A DNA stretch of 42,811 nucleotides from an uncultured Clostridia bacterium (GCA_937930535.1 CALGKJ010000019.1:1-42811); one strand, 5' to 3'; positions 17,057 through 25,552 are shown, counted from the stretch's first letter. A program made the numbers and translations. Notes: generated by a model from the letters alone, not told the origin.

Positions 17057-18349
17057 ATGAGGATACTGCTTAAGAATGCACAGGCTGTCACCATGAGTAA
17101 AGACAGCCAGGTGCTTCAAAATTGCTGTATAGGCATAAGCGAAGGCAAAATTGATTATTTGGGGCAGTGCAAGGAAGGGCTGGAGAACTTTTATACCAAG
17201 ATTATTGACTGCAAGGGAAAAACAGTTATGCCTGGACTAATAAATGCTCATAATCACGCTGCCATGACTATGTTCAGAAACTATGCTGATGATATGAAGC
17301 TAATGGAATGGCTGTTTGAAAAGATATTCCCACTGGAGGATAAGCTTACAGATGAAGCAGTATACTGGTCTACAATGCTTGCCATAGCAGAAATGCTCCG
17401 AAGCGGTACTACAACCTTTTCGGATATGTACTTTCTGATGGATAATGTAGTAAAGGCAGTAGAAGAGTCGGGAATAAGGGCAATGCTTTCCAGAGGCTTG
17501 CATGGAGATGCGCCAAATGCTGATGATTATAGATTCAAGGAAAATATAGAGCTGTTTGAAAGATATAACAATAGCTTCAACGGAAGAATAAAGGTAATGT
17601 TTGGACCCCATGCTATATTTACATGTACAATACCATATATCAAAATGGTATATGAAAAGGCTAAGGAGATAGGCACTACTATACAAATTCATGTTGCTGA
17701 GACAAAGGAAGAGGTTAGAGACTGCATTGAAAAGCATGGCGTAACACCAGTAAAGCTTTTATATGATGCAGGAGTTTTGGATGAAACAGTTGTAGCGGCA
17801 CATTGTGTAAATGTTACAGACGAGGATATCAGTATGCTTGCTGAAAAAAGAGTAAACGTAGTACACAATCCGGGCAGCAATATGAAGCTGGCAAGCGGTA
17901 TAGCACCTGTAGTTAAAATGCTGAACAAAGGAATAAATGTATGTCTTGGTACAGACGGAGCCTCCAGCAATAACAATCTGGATATGCTGGAGGAGGTACG
18001 AATGGCAACGTATCTGCAAAAGGTTCATACAGATAACCCTACAGCACTTCCTGTTGATACTGTACTGAGTATGGCGACAGTTAATGGTGCAAAAGCATTA
18101 GGAATAAATGCTGCTGGAATACTGGAAGTGGGCATGAAGGCTGACATAATAGTACTGAATACGGAGAAACCCCAGTATTATCCTAAGTATAATGTAAAGT
18201 CTGCTATTGTATACTCCGGTAGTTCTCAAGATGTAGAAACTGTTATTATTGATGGCAGGGTAGTAATGGAAAAAGGTGTTATTCTGACCTTTGATGAAGA
18301 AAGGGTACTGTATGAGACTCAGAAATGGTCGGAAAAGCTGACAAAGTAG
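17057..18349 (+). CDS. mtaD: 5'-methylthioadenosine/S-adenosylhomocysteine deaminase
   Basis: A 430-residue amidohydrolase that deaminates MTA and SAH, and often other 5'-modified adenosines, to inosine forms. The metal site is complete: NAHNHAAMTMF (HxH), QIHVAETKEE, AAHCVNVTDEDI and LGTDGASSNNNLDM. The C-terminal KADIIVLNTEKPQYYPKYN is typical of MtaD. ATG 17057 lies one base after the hydrolase stop, so the two proteins are translationally coupled. Together they may run a route SAH to S-inosylhomocysteine to homocysteine and inosine. The order of the two steps in this organism is inference. Confidence 0.92.
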   Translation: MRILLKNAQAVTMSKDSQVLQNCCIGISEGKIDYLGQCKEGLENFYTKIIDCKGKTVMPGLINAHNHAAMTMFRNYADDMKLMEWLFEKIFPLEDKLTDEAVYWSTMLAIAEMLRSGTTTFSDMYFLMDNVVKAVEESGIRAMLSRGLHGDAPNADDYRFKENIELFERYNNSFNGRIKVMFGPHAIFTCTIPYIKMVYEKAKEIGTTIQIHVAETKEEVRDCIEKHGVTPVKLLYDAGVLDETVVAAHCVNVTDEDISMLAEKRVNVVHNPGSNMKLASGIAPVVKMLNKGINVCLGTDGASSNNNLDMLEEVRMATYLQKVHTDNPTALPVDTVLSMATVNGAKALGINAAGILEVGMKADIIVLNTEKPQYYPKYNVKSAIVYSGSSQDVETVIIDGRVVMEKGVILTFDEERVLYETQKWSEKLTK

Positions 18350-18374
18350 TGGAAATATCAGCTTTAATATATCC

Positions 18375-18404
18375 TTGACAAAACCTCAATACAAGTATTA
18401 TACT
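18375..18404 (+). promoter_or_regulatory. Sigma-A promoter of the gltX T-box leader
   Basis: A consensus -35 TTGACA (18375-18380) and a -10 TATACT (18399-18404) are separated by 18 bases. Transcription would start near 18411, just upstream of the T-box structure. Confidence 0.8.
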
Positions 18405-18429
18405 TATTTTCAAATGCTAAATTATCAAA

Positions 18430-18699
18430 TACTGTGAAGAGGAAGAGTAAACAGCTAATGCATTTAAGAGAGCCGATGAGGGTGTGAATTCGGTAACTAT
18501 GCTGTTGAAGGAAGCCTTGGAGTGGCTGCTAAAATACATAAAGTATAAAGCAAGACGGATATCCCGCCGTTATCAGGGAAAGAGAGGGCTAATCAATCTT
18601 ATTTTGTAAAATTGCTTTGGCCAATTTAGGTGGTACCACGGAAATATGCTTTTCGTCCTAAAATGTTATAACATTTAGGATGAAAAGCTTTTTTATTTT
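18430..18699 (+). ncRNA. T-box riboswitch leader controlling gltX, with terminator
   Basis: The leader has the Stem I motif AGAGAGCC (18467-18474), a following stem CCGA/TCGG around GATGAGGGTGTGAA, and the antiterminator core AGGTGGTACCACGG (18628-18641). A long terminator hairpin (arms at 18648-18664 and 18675-18691) is followed by a T-tract. Uncharged tRNA binding stabilises the antiterminator and lets gltX be read. The UGGU bulge would pair with a tRNA ending ACCA. GAA and GAG triplets both occur on the 3' side of Stem I (18507-18522), consistent with tRNA-Glu; I could not assign the specifier uniquely. Confidence 0.93.
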
Positions 18700-18719
18700 A
18701 GCAAGAAAGGAAGATAACA

Positions 18720-20384
18720 ATGACAGACAACAAAAAACTAGCAGATTTACTATTTCCTCATATTACAAACACACCAGAATATTATGAGCAAAAATATCCA
18801 AAAAGAGATTTGTCAGAAGACGCTTGCGTTACAAGATTCGCTCCAAGTCCAACAGGCTTCGTGCATATAGGAGGTCTTTTTGTATCTTTAGTTGATGAAA
18901 GGCTTGCACATCAGACAGGTGGAGTATTTTATCTTCGCATTGAGGATACAGATAAAAAACGAGAAGTGGAAGGCGGCATAGAAAACATAATCAACTCCCT
19001 TAAAAACTTTGGAATCATGTTTGATGAGGGTGTGACAGGAATGGACAGTGAAAAAGGTATTTACGGTCCTTACAAGCAAAGTGAAAGAGGCGAAATATAT
19101 CAAACCTTTGTTAAGCATCTTGTAGAAAAGGGCTATGCATATCCTTGTTTCTGCACAGAAGAAGAGCTGGCAGAAATCAGAAAGGTACAGGAGGAAAACA
19201 AGCTTACTCCGGGCTACTATGGCAAATGGGCAGCTCACAGAGACTTTACTCTTGAGCAGGTTCAAGAGGAGCTGGCTAAAGGCAAGAGATATGTAGTAAG
19301 ACTTAAGTCAAGAGGAAATCAGGAAAATAAAATAGTACTGCACGATATAATAAAAGGTGATATAGAGTTTCCAGAAAACGATCAGGACTCAGTAATACTG
19401 AAATCTGACGGACTGCCAACCTATCACTTTGCCCATGCAGTTGATGATCATTTGATGAGAACCACCAACGTTGTAAGAGGAGACGAGTGGCTGTCCTCCG
19501 TACCACTGCATTTTGAACTATTTAAGGCACTTGAATGGGAGCTTCCTAAATATGCGCATATATCTCCAATTATGAAAATGGAAGGTACATCAAAAAGAAA
19601 GCTGAGTAAAAGAAAAGACCCCGAAGCAACGGTATCATACTACCATGAGGAAGGCTTCCCAAGTGAATCAGTAAGAGAATATCTCTTAAATCTTATAAAC
19701 TCCAATTACGAGGATTGGAGAAGGGAAAACCCTGATAAGCCAAATACTGATTTTGTAATTGAGACACAAAGAATGACAGTAAGCGGCTCATTGTTTGATA
19801 TAGTAAAGCTTACAGATATAAGCAAGGAGCTTATTTCAAGAATGACTGCGGAAGAGGTATATGATATGTCTTATAGCTGGGCAAAGGAATACGATGCTGA
19901 TTTTGCCGAGCTTATGAATAAGTATGCGGATTATACAAAGGATATTTTCAGAATAGAGCGAGGCGGCGAAAAGCCAAGAAAGGATATAGGCAAGTGGTCG
20001 GATGTGAAGCCTTATGCATTATATTTCTATGATGAGCTGTTCTATGAGCAGGTAAGCGGCGGCTATGACTTTGCTGAAAACATATCCAAGGACGAGGCAA
20101 AACGAATATTAACAGGATATTTGGAAATATATAATAAGGATGACGAGCATGAAGCTTGGTTCAATAAAATAAAGAGCTACTGCGACAGCCTAGGCTATGC
20201 AGGCAATATGAAGGACTACAAAAAGAACAAAGAAGCCTATAAAGGGCATGTAGGGGATATTATGGGTACTATAAGGGTAGCCCTGACCAATAGAAAGAAT
20301 ACTCCTGATATGCACCAGATAATGCATACAATGGGCTACGATAAAGTAGTTGAAAGATTAAAAAAAGCGGCAGAGATTATATAG
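18720..20384 (+). CDS. gltX: Glutamyl-tRNA synthetase
   Basis: Class I aminoacyl-tRNA synthetase that charges tRNA-Glu (and possibly tRNA-Gln in organisms using the amidotransferase route). The HIGH-type motif is FAPSPTGFVHIGG near residue 41, and the KMSKS-type motif is RKLSKRKD near residue 296. At 554 residues it is longer than the usual 480; the extra length is in the C-terminal part after the KMSKS loop, with a GHVGDIMGTIRVALTNRKNTPD segment near the end. This longer form is known among Clostridia. ATG 18720 has AAGAAAGGAAG upstream. Expression is set by the T-box before it. Confidence 0.95.
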   Translation: MTDNKKLADLLFPHITNTPEYYEQKYPKRDLSEDACVTRFAPSPTGFVHIGGLFVSLVDERLAHQTGGVFYLRIEDTDKKREVEGGIENIINSLKNFGIMFDEGVTGMDSEKGIYGPYKQSERGEIYQTFVKHLVEKGYAYPCFCTEEELAEIRKVQEENKLTPGYYGKWAAHRDFTLEQVQEELAKGKRYVVRLKSRGNQENKIVLHDIIKGDIEFPENDQDSVILKSDGLPTYHFAHAVDDHLMRTTNVVRGDEWLSSVPLHFELFKALEWELPKYAHISPIMKMEGTSKRKLSKRKDPEATVSYYHEEGFPSESVREYLLNLINSNYEDWRRENPDKPNTDFVIETQRMTVSGSLFDIVKLTDISKELISRMTAEEVYDMSYSWAKEYDADFAELMNKYADYTKDIFRIERGGEKPRKDIGKWSDVKPYALYFYDELFYEQVSGGYDFAENISKDEAKRILTGYLEIYNKDDEHEAWFNKIKSYCDSLGYAGNMKDYKKNKEAYKGHVGDIMGTIRVALTNRKNTPDMHQIMHTMGYDKVVERLKKAAEII

Positions 20385-20422
20385 TAAAATAATCTGAATA
20401 CAGGCTTGATTAGCGATATACG

Positions 20423-20457
20423 GCACTTCCATGGGTTATTGCATGGAGGTGCTTTTT
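20423..20457 (+). terminator. Intrinsic terminator after gltX
   Basis: GCACTTCCAT (20423-20432) pairs perfectly with ATGGAGGTGC (20443-20452), followed by TTTTTA. The rest of the 344-base gap before 20729 holds a TATAAT at 20602-20607 and a dispersed repeat copy. Confidence 0.88.
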
Positions 20458-20628
20458 ATATTGCTGAATATAATCACAGGTTGGGACATAGAGTATATCA
20501 TGGGGTGTAAAGCTAAGAACAAGCATAAAATAAAAAACCAAGCCATAGCTTGAAAAGAGTATTTTGCAATATGTGCAGAATTAAGAAAATCTTAATATTT
20601 GTATAATGGTTTTGATGTATAATTATTA

Positions 20629-20676
20629 TATAGAGAAACAACAGGAAATATTAATTTATAAAATTGATTCTCTATA
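20629..20676 (+). repeat. Dispersed repeat, diverged short copy
   Basis: TATAGAGAAACAAC at the left and GATTCTCTATA at the right bracket an AT-rich middle. This is the one-hairpin form of the element, with ends conserved and the core changed. It sits upstream of the SLH-protein gene. Confidence 0.6.
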
Positions 20677-20728
20677 AAAAGAGCAGTTTGGACTTTGATT
20701 TAAATTGATTTAAATAAGGAGAATTGCG

Positions 20729-22318
20729 ATGAAAAAGCTTAGGTATGCTGCAAAAACAATATCTACTATGATAATAATTGTTGCTTTGATTATACAAGTT
20801 GTATTTGCACAGTATATGTCAGGTGACACAACTCTGTACATCAAAAGGGATGAACAGACGTACAGACTGAGAAATACCTTTAGTATAACTAATACAGGTG
20901 CTTATTCTGCCTATAATGTAACAATAAAGGTTCGTATAGGCGCAGACAGCAATTCTCCATATCAGACTAATGGGAATTATATTATTGAACCTGCTGCAAG
21001 AACTATAAGAAGAGATCCCTCGGGAAATATATACGGGGAAATAGTATTAGATGAGCTTAAAGCAGGGGATAGTAAAATAATTACTATTGATAAATACTTT
21101 TTAAACTCGGGAATAAGCTTTAGCAGCGGCATCGCTGAAATGAATAATAATTATTCCATATTTAGGAGTAATCCACTGAATGCGATATATCTACAGCCTG
21201 GCGAAAAGCTTGAAAGCAATTCAAAAGAAATAAGCGGCAAGCTGAAGGACTTTAATACCAAAAATGGTATAGTTGGATTAGCAAAGGAAATATACAGCTT
21301 TGTAAATACCTATATAGAATATAATACAAATTCAGAGTATGCCAATAAAGGAGCTTTAAGTGCATTAATGAAAGGCAAAGGGGTCTGTGATGAATATGCT
21401 TCGCTATTTACGGCATTGTGCAGAGCGGCAGGAATCCCAGCACGCGTTGTTACAGGCTATTGGGTGGATGAAGTATTAAAACCGGGAGTATGGAAGAACG
21501 TAAACAGCGAAAGGCATGCATGGGCTGAGTTTTACTTGGAGGGTGCAGGCTGGATCATTGTAGAGCCTACCTTGCAATACACATATAACGGTATAAGGCT
21601 TCCCAATATGGATTATTTTGCAAACATGAAGCCCAACGACAGGCACTTTGTTACGGGATATATAGGAGGCAAATATATCAATGAAGTAAGCTTGTACTAC
21701 TCATTTTATAATGATACCAGCTTAAGCATCAAATATGGAGAAGAAAAGTTGATGCTTTTGGATACCTACTCAAATAAATCCTTTTTTAGTGATATAAGCG
21801 GCAGCTGGGCAAAAAGCTACATTGATAAACTATATAGTGGTGGAATACTATTTGCAAGAAAAAATACTTTGTTTGAGCCTGCATCAAATATTACCAGAGC
21901 TGAATTTGCAGCCTTTCTGGTTAATGCTCTTGGATTGGAAGCAGCTAATAATACCATTATATTCAGAGATGTTTCCTCTGAACATAAATTGATTGACTTT
22001 ATAAAAACAGCAAATCATTACGGCATTGTTAATGGTGATAATTTAGGAAACTTTCGACCAGAGGAAAATATAAGCAGGCAGGATGCGGCAGTAATAATGG
22101 AAAGAGCATTAACTCTCGTAAATAAGGCGGGGCGGTTTGAGACACTTGATTTTACAGATAAAAATAAAATCAGTTTATATGCCTATGACTCTGTAAGGCT
22201 CATATATGGAATGAATATAATGTCAGGCAAGCCCGGAAAGCTGTTTGATCCAAAGGGCTTTACTACAAGAGCAGAGGCTGCTAAAATAATAGACAATTTT
22301 ATAAATGCTATAAACTAA
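20729..22318 (+). CDS. Exported transglutaminase-like protein with three SLH domains
   Basis: A 529-residue cell-surface protein. Residues 1-27 are a signal peptide ending VVFAQ. Residues about 30-130 look like a beta-sandwich (FSITNTGAYSAYNVTIKVRI). The transglutaminase core spans about 185-285: Cys220 in GKGVCDEYASLF, His263 in SERHAWAEFYL, and Glu279 in WIIVEPT, where family members normally have Asp. Three S-layer-homology domains follow (about 350-405, 410-465, 470-528), each with an ITRAEF/ISRQDA/TTRAEA-type motif. SLH domains bind pyruvylated wall polysaccharide, the product of CsaB encoded upstream. The substrate is unknown: protein crosslinking, peptidase or inactive binding are possible. 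ATG 20729 follows AAGGAGAA. Confidence 0.88.
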   Translation: MKKLRYAAKTISTMIIIVALIIQVVFAQYMSGDTTLYIKRDEQTYRLRNTFSITNTGAYSAYNVTIKVRIGADSNSPYQTNGNYIIEPAARTIRRDPSGNIYGEIVLDELKAGDSKIITIDKYFLNSGISFSSGIAEMNNNYSIFRSNPLNAIYLQPGEKLESNSKEISGKLKDFNTKNGIVGLAKEIYSFVNTYIEYNTNSEYANKGALSALMKGKGVCDEYASLFTALCRAAGIPARVVTGYWVDEVLKPGVWKNVNSERHAWAEFYLEGAGWIIVEPTLQYTYNGIRLPNMDYFANMKPNDRHFVTGYIGGKYINEVSLYYSFYNDTSLSIKYGEEKLMLLDTYSNKSFFSDISGSWAKSYIDKLYSGGILFARKNTLFEPASNITRAEFAAFLVNALGLEAANNTIIFRDVSSEHKLIDFIKTANHYGIVNGDNLGNFRPEENISRQDAAVIMERALTLVNKAGRFETLDFTDKNKISLYAYDSVRLIYGMNIMSGKPGKLFDPKGFTTRAEAAKIIDNFINAIN

Positions 22319-22347
22319 TAAAATATCAATACTAAGGGGGTATATCA

Positions 22348-22962
22348 ATGAAAAATCCATTTAGACATGTGCAGTTATATAACTTCTTGTTTTACTGCAA
22401 TCAAAATCCTTTGGAAAAGGTGGTGTTAGACTGCGGAGCTGGGGGAGAACGTCCACCCCTTGCTTTATTTGCAGAATACGGCTATAAAACTTTAGGAATA
22501 GAAATTGATGATGCTCAGCTGGACAAAGCTGATAAATTTCAACAGGAAAACAATCTGGATTTAGGTATAGCTAAAGGTGATATAAGAGAGCTGCCCTTTG
22601 AAAATGAATCCATAAGCTTTATTTACTCCTACAATACTATTTTTCATATGACAAAAGCAGAAATCGGAAAGGCTATAGCTGAAATGAGCAGAGTCCTTAA
22701 GCCTGGAGGATACTTATTTGTTAACTTTGTTTCTACCGACGATATGGAATTTGGAGACGGAGAAAAGTCGGGTCATGGAGAATATATACAAAAGGAGCAT
22801 GGAACAACAGTACTTCACAGTTACTTTGATAAAAACGAAGCAGAAGGCTTGTTTGGAGAACTTAAGGTTTTATTTAAGGAAGTAAGAGTAAGAGAAGGAT
22901 ATATGCAGCAGCAAAAAGTCAGACGAGGATTTATTGATTATATATTAGAGAAAAGTAAATAA
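22348..22962 (+). CDS. Class I SAM-dependent methyltransferase
   Basis: A 204-residue Methyltransf_11-type enzyme. Motif I is VVLDCGAGGERPPLALF (residues about 26-42), the acidic end of strand 2 is GIEIDD, motif II/III is GDIRELPFENESISFIYSYNTIFHM, and MSRVLKPGGYLFVNFVS closes the core. The acceptor is unknown. ATG 22348 has AAGGGGGT. It begins 29 bases after the SLH-protein stop and may share its transcript, but nothing in the sequence links the functions. Confidence 0.85.
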   Translation: MKNPFRHVQLYNFLFYCNQNPLEKVVLDCGAGGERPPLALFAEYGYKTLGIEIDDAQLDKADKFQQENNLDLGIAKGDIRELPFENESISFIYSYNTIFHMTKAEIGKAIAEMSRVLKPGGYLFVNFVSTDDMEFGDGEKSGHGEYIQKEHGTTVLHSYFDKNEAEGLFGELKVLFKEVRVREGYMQQQKVRRGFIDYILEKSK

Positions 22963-22970
22963 AAATACTT

Positions 22971-23004
22971 ATAAAAGACCTAAAAATAGGTCTTTTATTT
23001 TTTG
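22971..23004 (+). terminator. Intrinsic terminator after the methyltransferase gene
   Basis: Perfect 11-base arms ATAAAAGACCT (22971-22981) and AGGTCTTTTAT (22988-22998) are followed by T6. Confidence 0.9.
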
Positions 23005-23020
23005 GAAAAATATGCTACGA

Positions 23021-23040
23021 TATAATCGAACGTATGTTCG
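23021..23040 (+). promoter_or_regulatory. LexA/DinR (SOS) box on a -10 promoter element
   Basis: CGAACGTATGTTCG (23027-23040) is a perfect match to the Gram-positive SOS operator CGAACrnryGTTCG. It directly abuts a TATAAT -10 box at 23021-23026, so LexA binding would cover the transcription start. It controls the small gene starting at 23093. The -35 is weak. Confidence 0.85.
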
Positions 23041-23092
23041 CATGAGGTTCATCTGCATTGATTATTGTTGAAAAGTCTAGGAGTTGATTTTA

Positions 23093-23356
23093 GTGAAGCT
23101 TTTGAGAAAGCCTATAGAGGTAATAGCATTGTTTGATGTAGAAGGCAATCCCGCACCTATAAGGTTCCGATATCTGGATGAAAATGAGGGTACTCTTGTA
23201 ATAAAGGTAGATAAAATAGTTAAAAAGGATTTAGACAAATATGCAGGCAACAAAATGATTCGTTATACCTGTGAAAGCTATATAAGGGGAGCGGTAAGAC
23301 CTTTCGAAATACGATATGAGATAGAAAGCTGCAAATGGTATTTATATAAAGTATAG
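23093..23356 (+). CDS. Small conserved protein, predicted SOS-regulated
   Basis: An 87-residue soluble alpha/beta protein rich in charged residues, with the pattern KPIEVIALFDVEGNPAPIRF, then IKVDKIVKKDLDKYAGNKM and a C-terminal ESCKWYLYK. From memory, similar small proteins occur beside Y-family DNA polymerase genes in Clostridia; here no polymerase gene follows. The GTG at 23093 is chosen because AGGAG (about 23079-23083) is at correct distance; the TTG at 23084 is too close to that site. The LexA box just upstream implies induction on DNA damage. Biochemical function is unknown. Confidence 0.8.
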   Translation: MKLLRKPIEVIALFDVEGNPAPIRFRYLDENEGTLVIKVDKIVKKDLDKYAGNKMIRYTCESYIRGAVRPFEIRYEIESCKWYLYKV

Positions 23357-23424
23357 TAAATTAAGAAAAAAGCAGGTATAATGAGGTAATAATAGTTAAT
23401 GACGGTTTACAGCCCAAATAAGAC

Positions 23425-23475
23425 AGAAAACGTTTTCTATAACCTGTGAAAAATTCCAGGTTAGTATGATATAAT
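23425..23475 (+). promoter_or_regulatory. galE promoter with two palindromic operator candidates
   Basis: A perfect 14-base palindrome, AGAAAACGTTTTCT (23425-23438), has the AAACGTTT core of LacI/CcpA-family operators. It is followed by the inverted repeat AACCTG/CAGGTT (23441-23446, 23457-23462) and an extended -10 TGATATAAT (23467-23475). The positions suggest a repressor or catabolite control site for galE. The regulator is not identified. Confidence 0.6.
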
Positions 23476-23576
23476 TTATATAGCTGATAAATTGATAACC
23501 AGCAGCTTGCAATTTATACAAACACCATTCATATATAGCAATTCAAACAATAAAATAATTTTAGGGAGGTAAATCT

Positions 23577-24563
23577 ATGGCTATTTTAGTAACAGGCGGA
23601 GCAGGATACGTAGGGAGTCATACTATAGCGGAGCTGCTTGATAAAGGGGAGGACGTAATAGTCGTTGACAACCTTGTGAAAGGACATAGGGATGCTCTTA
23701 TAGGCGGCAAGTTTTATGAGGGAGATTTGAGAGATAGTGAGTTTCTTGATAGAGTATTTAAAGAAAACGAAATAGAGTCTGTAATGCATTTTGCGGCTTA
23801 TTCCTTGGTAGGAGAAAGTGTAAAGCTGCCCCTTAAATACTACGAGAATAATTTGACATCAAGTATAAACCTGCTTAATAAAATGAACGAGTATGGCGTA
23901 AAGAGAATCGTATTTTCTTCCACAGCAGCAGTATATGGCGAGCCGGAAAACATACCAATTCTCGAATCCGATAAAACACTGCCTAAAAACCCTTACGGAG
24001 ATACAAAGCTGGCTATTGAAACCGCATTGAGATGGGCAGATGAAGCCTATGGAATAAAGCATGTTGCGCTGCGTTATTTTAATGCATGCGGTGCGCATAA
24101 GGATGGCATGATAGGTGAGGATCATACACCAGAGTCCCATCTTATTCCACTGGTTATAAATGTAGCTTTAGGAAAGATGGAGCATATAACCGTGTACGGA
24201 AACGATTATGAAACAGAGGATGGAACCTGCCTGAGAGACTATGTTCATGTAACTGACCTTGCTGATGCACATATACTAGCCTTAAACAAGCTTAGAGCAG
24301 GAGGCGACAGCAGTGTATATAATCTAGGCAGCGGAAAGGGCTTTTCTGTGCAGGAAATAATCGACAAGGTAAAAGAGGTTACAGGAAGAGATGTTCCACA
24401 GGTAATAGGAGCAAGAAGAGATGGAGATCCAGCAATATTGATTGCTTCTCCAGAAAAAATTAAAAAAGAGCTGAACTGGAAGCCTAAGTATGATGATATA
24501 ACTAAAATAATAGAAACTGCTTGGAAATGGCATAGTACTCATCCAAATGGATTTGAAAAATAG
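23577..24563 (+). CDS. galE: UDP-glucose 4-epimerase
   Basis: A 328-residue extended short-chain dehydrogenase that interconverts UDP-glucose and UDP-galactose (some also the N-acetyl forms), supplying sugar donors for surface glycans. The NAD site is TGGAGYVGSHT (residues 6-16). The catalytic set is Thr116 in FSSTAAVYG, Tyr140 and Lys144 in NPYGDTK. The C-terminal YNLGSGKGFSVQEII and RRDGDPA motifs are standard. ATG 23577 has GGGAGGT upstream. It is flanked by its own promoter and terminator, so monocistronic. Whether it acts in Leloir catabolism or glycan synthesis is undecided; no galK or galT is near. Confidence 0.95.
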   Translation: MAILVTGGAGYVGSHTIAELLDKGEDVIVVDNLVKGHRDALIGGKFYEGDLRDSEFLDRVFKENEIESVMHFAAYSLVGESVKLPLKYYENNLTSSINLLNKMNEYGVKRIVFSSTAAVYGEPENIPILESDKTLPKNPYGDTKLAIETALRWADEAYGIKHVALRYFNACGAHKDGMIGEDHTPESHLIPLVINVALGKMEHITVYGNDYETEDGTCLRDYVHVTDLADAHILALNKLRAGGDSSVYNLGSGKGFSVQEIIDKVKEVTGRDVPQVIGARRDGDPAILIASPEKIKKELNWKPKYDDITKIIETAWKWHSTHPNGFEK

Positions 24564-24579
24564 AGCTGAGTAAATAAAT

Positions 24580-24620
24580 TCCCCACTCTCATAAGTTGTG
24601 AGTGGGGAATAATTATTTTT
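24580..24620. terminator. Bidirectional terminator between galE and bactofilin
   Basis: TTCCCCACTC (24580-24589) pairs with GAGTGGGGAA (24601-24610). A T-rich tract follows on the right, serving galE. The right side reaches the 3' end of the leftward bactofilin gene, so the leftward transcript also reads into the stem. Confidence 0.85.
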
Positions 24621-25059
24621 TGGATTTCTGCTCCTCATTTAAAGCAAGTTCCTTCGCAGGCTTTGATTCAGCCGCGGTTTTTGAGGAAGCATCTTCTTTT
24701 TGAGCATTGCCTGCAACTGACTTGCAATTACCTATAAATACAGCACCCTCATCAATGATTACATTTTTAACGATTATATCTCCCAATACCTTGGCAGTGG
24801 ATGTCATATGAAGCTGGGAACCAGCAAAGATGTTTCCTTCTACAGTACCTGCAATCTGTGCATTGTCAGCCTTAATATTACCTTTAATAGTGCTGCCCTC
24901 TCCTACCATCAAATTGCCAGCTATTATAAGCTCGCCGGTCACATTTCCATCTACCCGCAAAGTGCCTTCCGCTCTTATAGTACCCTCAAAGCTTGTGTTT
25001 TTGCCAAGTATGCTATCCAGCCTGTCGTTAGATATTGTTTTTTTAGTAGTATTAAACAC
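24613..25059 (-). CDS. Bactofilin-type polymer-forming cytoskeletal protein
   Basis: A 148-residue protein of the bactofilin (DUF583) family, which forms beta-helical filaments beneath the membrane without nucleotide. The central region (about 15-105) shows the repeating Gly/Val/Ile/Asn pattern: GTLRVDGNVTGELIIAGNLMVGEGSTIKG and VEGNIFAGSQLHMTSTAKVLGDI. Short charged tails flank it; the C-tail is Lys-, Ala- and Glu-rich (KEDASSKTAAESKPAK). In other bacteria bactofilins localise wall enzymes or shape cells. No peptidase partner lies beside it. The ATG at 25059 has a GGGGGCG ribosome site on the minus strand. Confidence 0.9.
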   Translation of the reverse strand: MFNTTKKTISNDRLDSILGKNTSFEGTIRAEGTLRVDGNVTGELIIAGNLMVGEGSTIKGNIKADNAQIAGTVEGNIFAGSQLHMTSTAKVLGDIIVKNVIIDEGAVFIGNCKSVAGNAQKEDASSKTAAESKPAKELALNEEQKSKK

Positions 25060-25174
25060 TATAACGCCCCCTTATGTATATCTTATTTAAAAAGATCAAA
25101 TTTACCGAAAATAGTACACTTGTATATAAACCATTTTAAGGTAAAAAAATTTTTATGTACAGTCCTAAAAATTA

Positions 25175-25193
25175 ATAGTTGGTTATCTATAAG
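25175..25193 (+). repeat. Dispersed repeat right-end fragment
   Basis: ATAGTTGGTTATCTATAA matches the right terminus of the full unit (GAGTTGGTTATCTATAA at 35681-35698). The rest of the unit is missing here. Confidence 0.45.
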
Positions 25194-25288
25194 ACATTAT
25201 TGGGAATAATTATTTTTATTTCTCAAATACTATTATATAGTTAATAAACTTTAAATAAATACAAACGTGTACAAATGGAGGTATCAGA

Positions 25289-25549
25289 ATGAAAAAAGTA
25301 GCAGTAGAAAATACACTTAAAAATGTCAAGAATTATCTCGAAGAAAACAATATCAAAGTAGATGTACTTGATAGCAGAAACAAAGAATCACATAGAGCTT
25401 TAAACAAATATGATGCTATAGTAGTTACAGGTGCAGATGAAAACTTAATGGGAATGCAGGATACAATGACAGAAACTCGGGTTATAAATGCAGAAGGCAA
25501 GACAGCAGAGGAAATATTCAGAGAAATAAATGATAGAGACGTAAAATAA
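25289..25549 (+). CDS. UPF0180/YkuS-like small protein
   Basis: An 86-residue acidic protein. Start MKKVAVENTLKNVKNYLEENN, the central RALNKYDAIVVTGADENLMGMQDT and the VINAEGKTAEEIFREI ending match the UPF0180 (YkuS) family of Bacillota, whose function is unknown. There is no membrane helix. ATG 25289 has TGGAGGT. It is a single-gene unit with its own terminator. Confidence 0.8.
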   Translation: MKKVAVENTLKNVKNYLEENNIKVDVLDSRNKESHRALNKYDAIVVTGADENLMGMQDTMTETRVINAEGKTAEEIFREINDRDVK

Positions 25550-25552
25550 TAA

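Noticed and set aside
24808-25209. Rightward frame opposite bactofilin
   Set aside because: Antisense shadow of a well-supported bactofilin gene, no ribosome site and odd composition.
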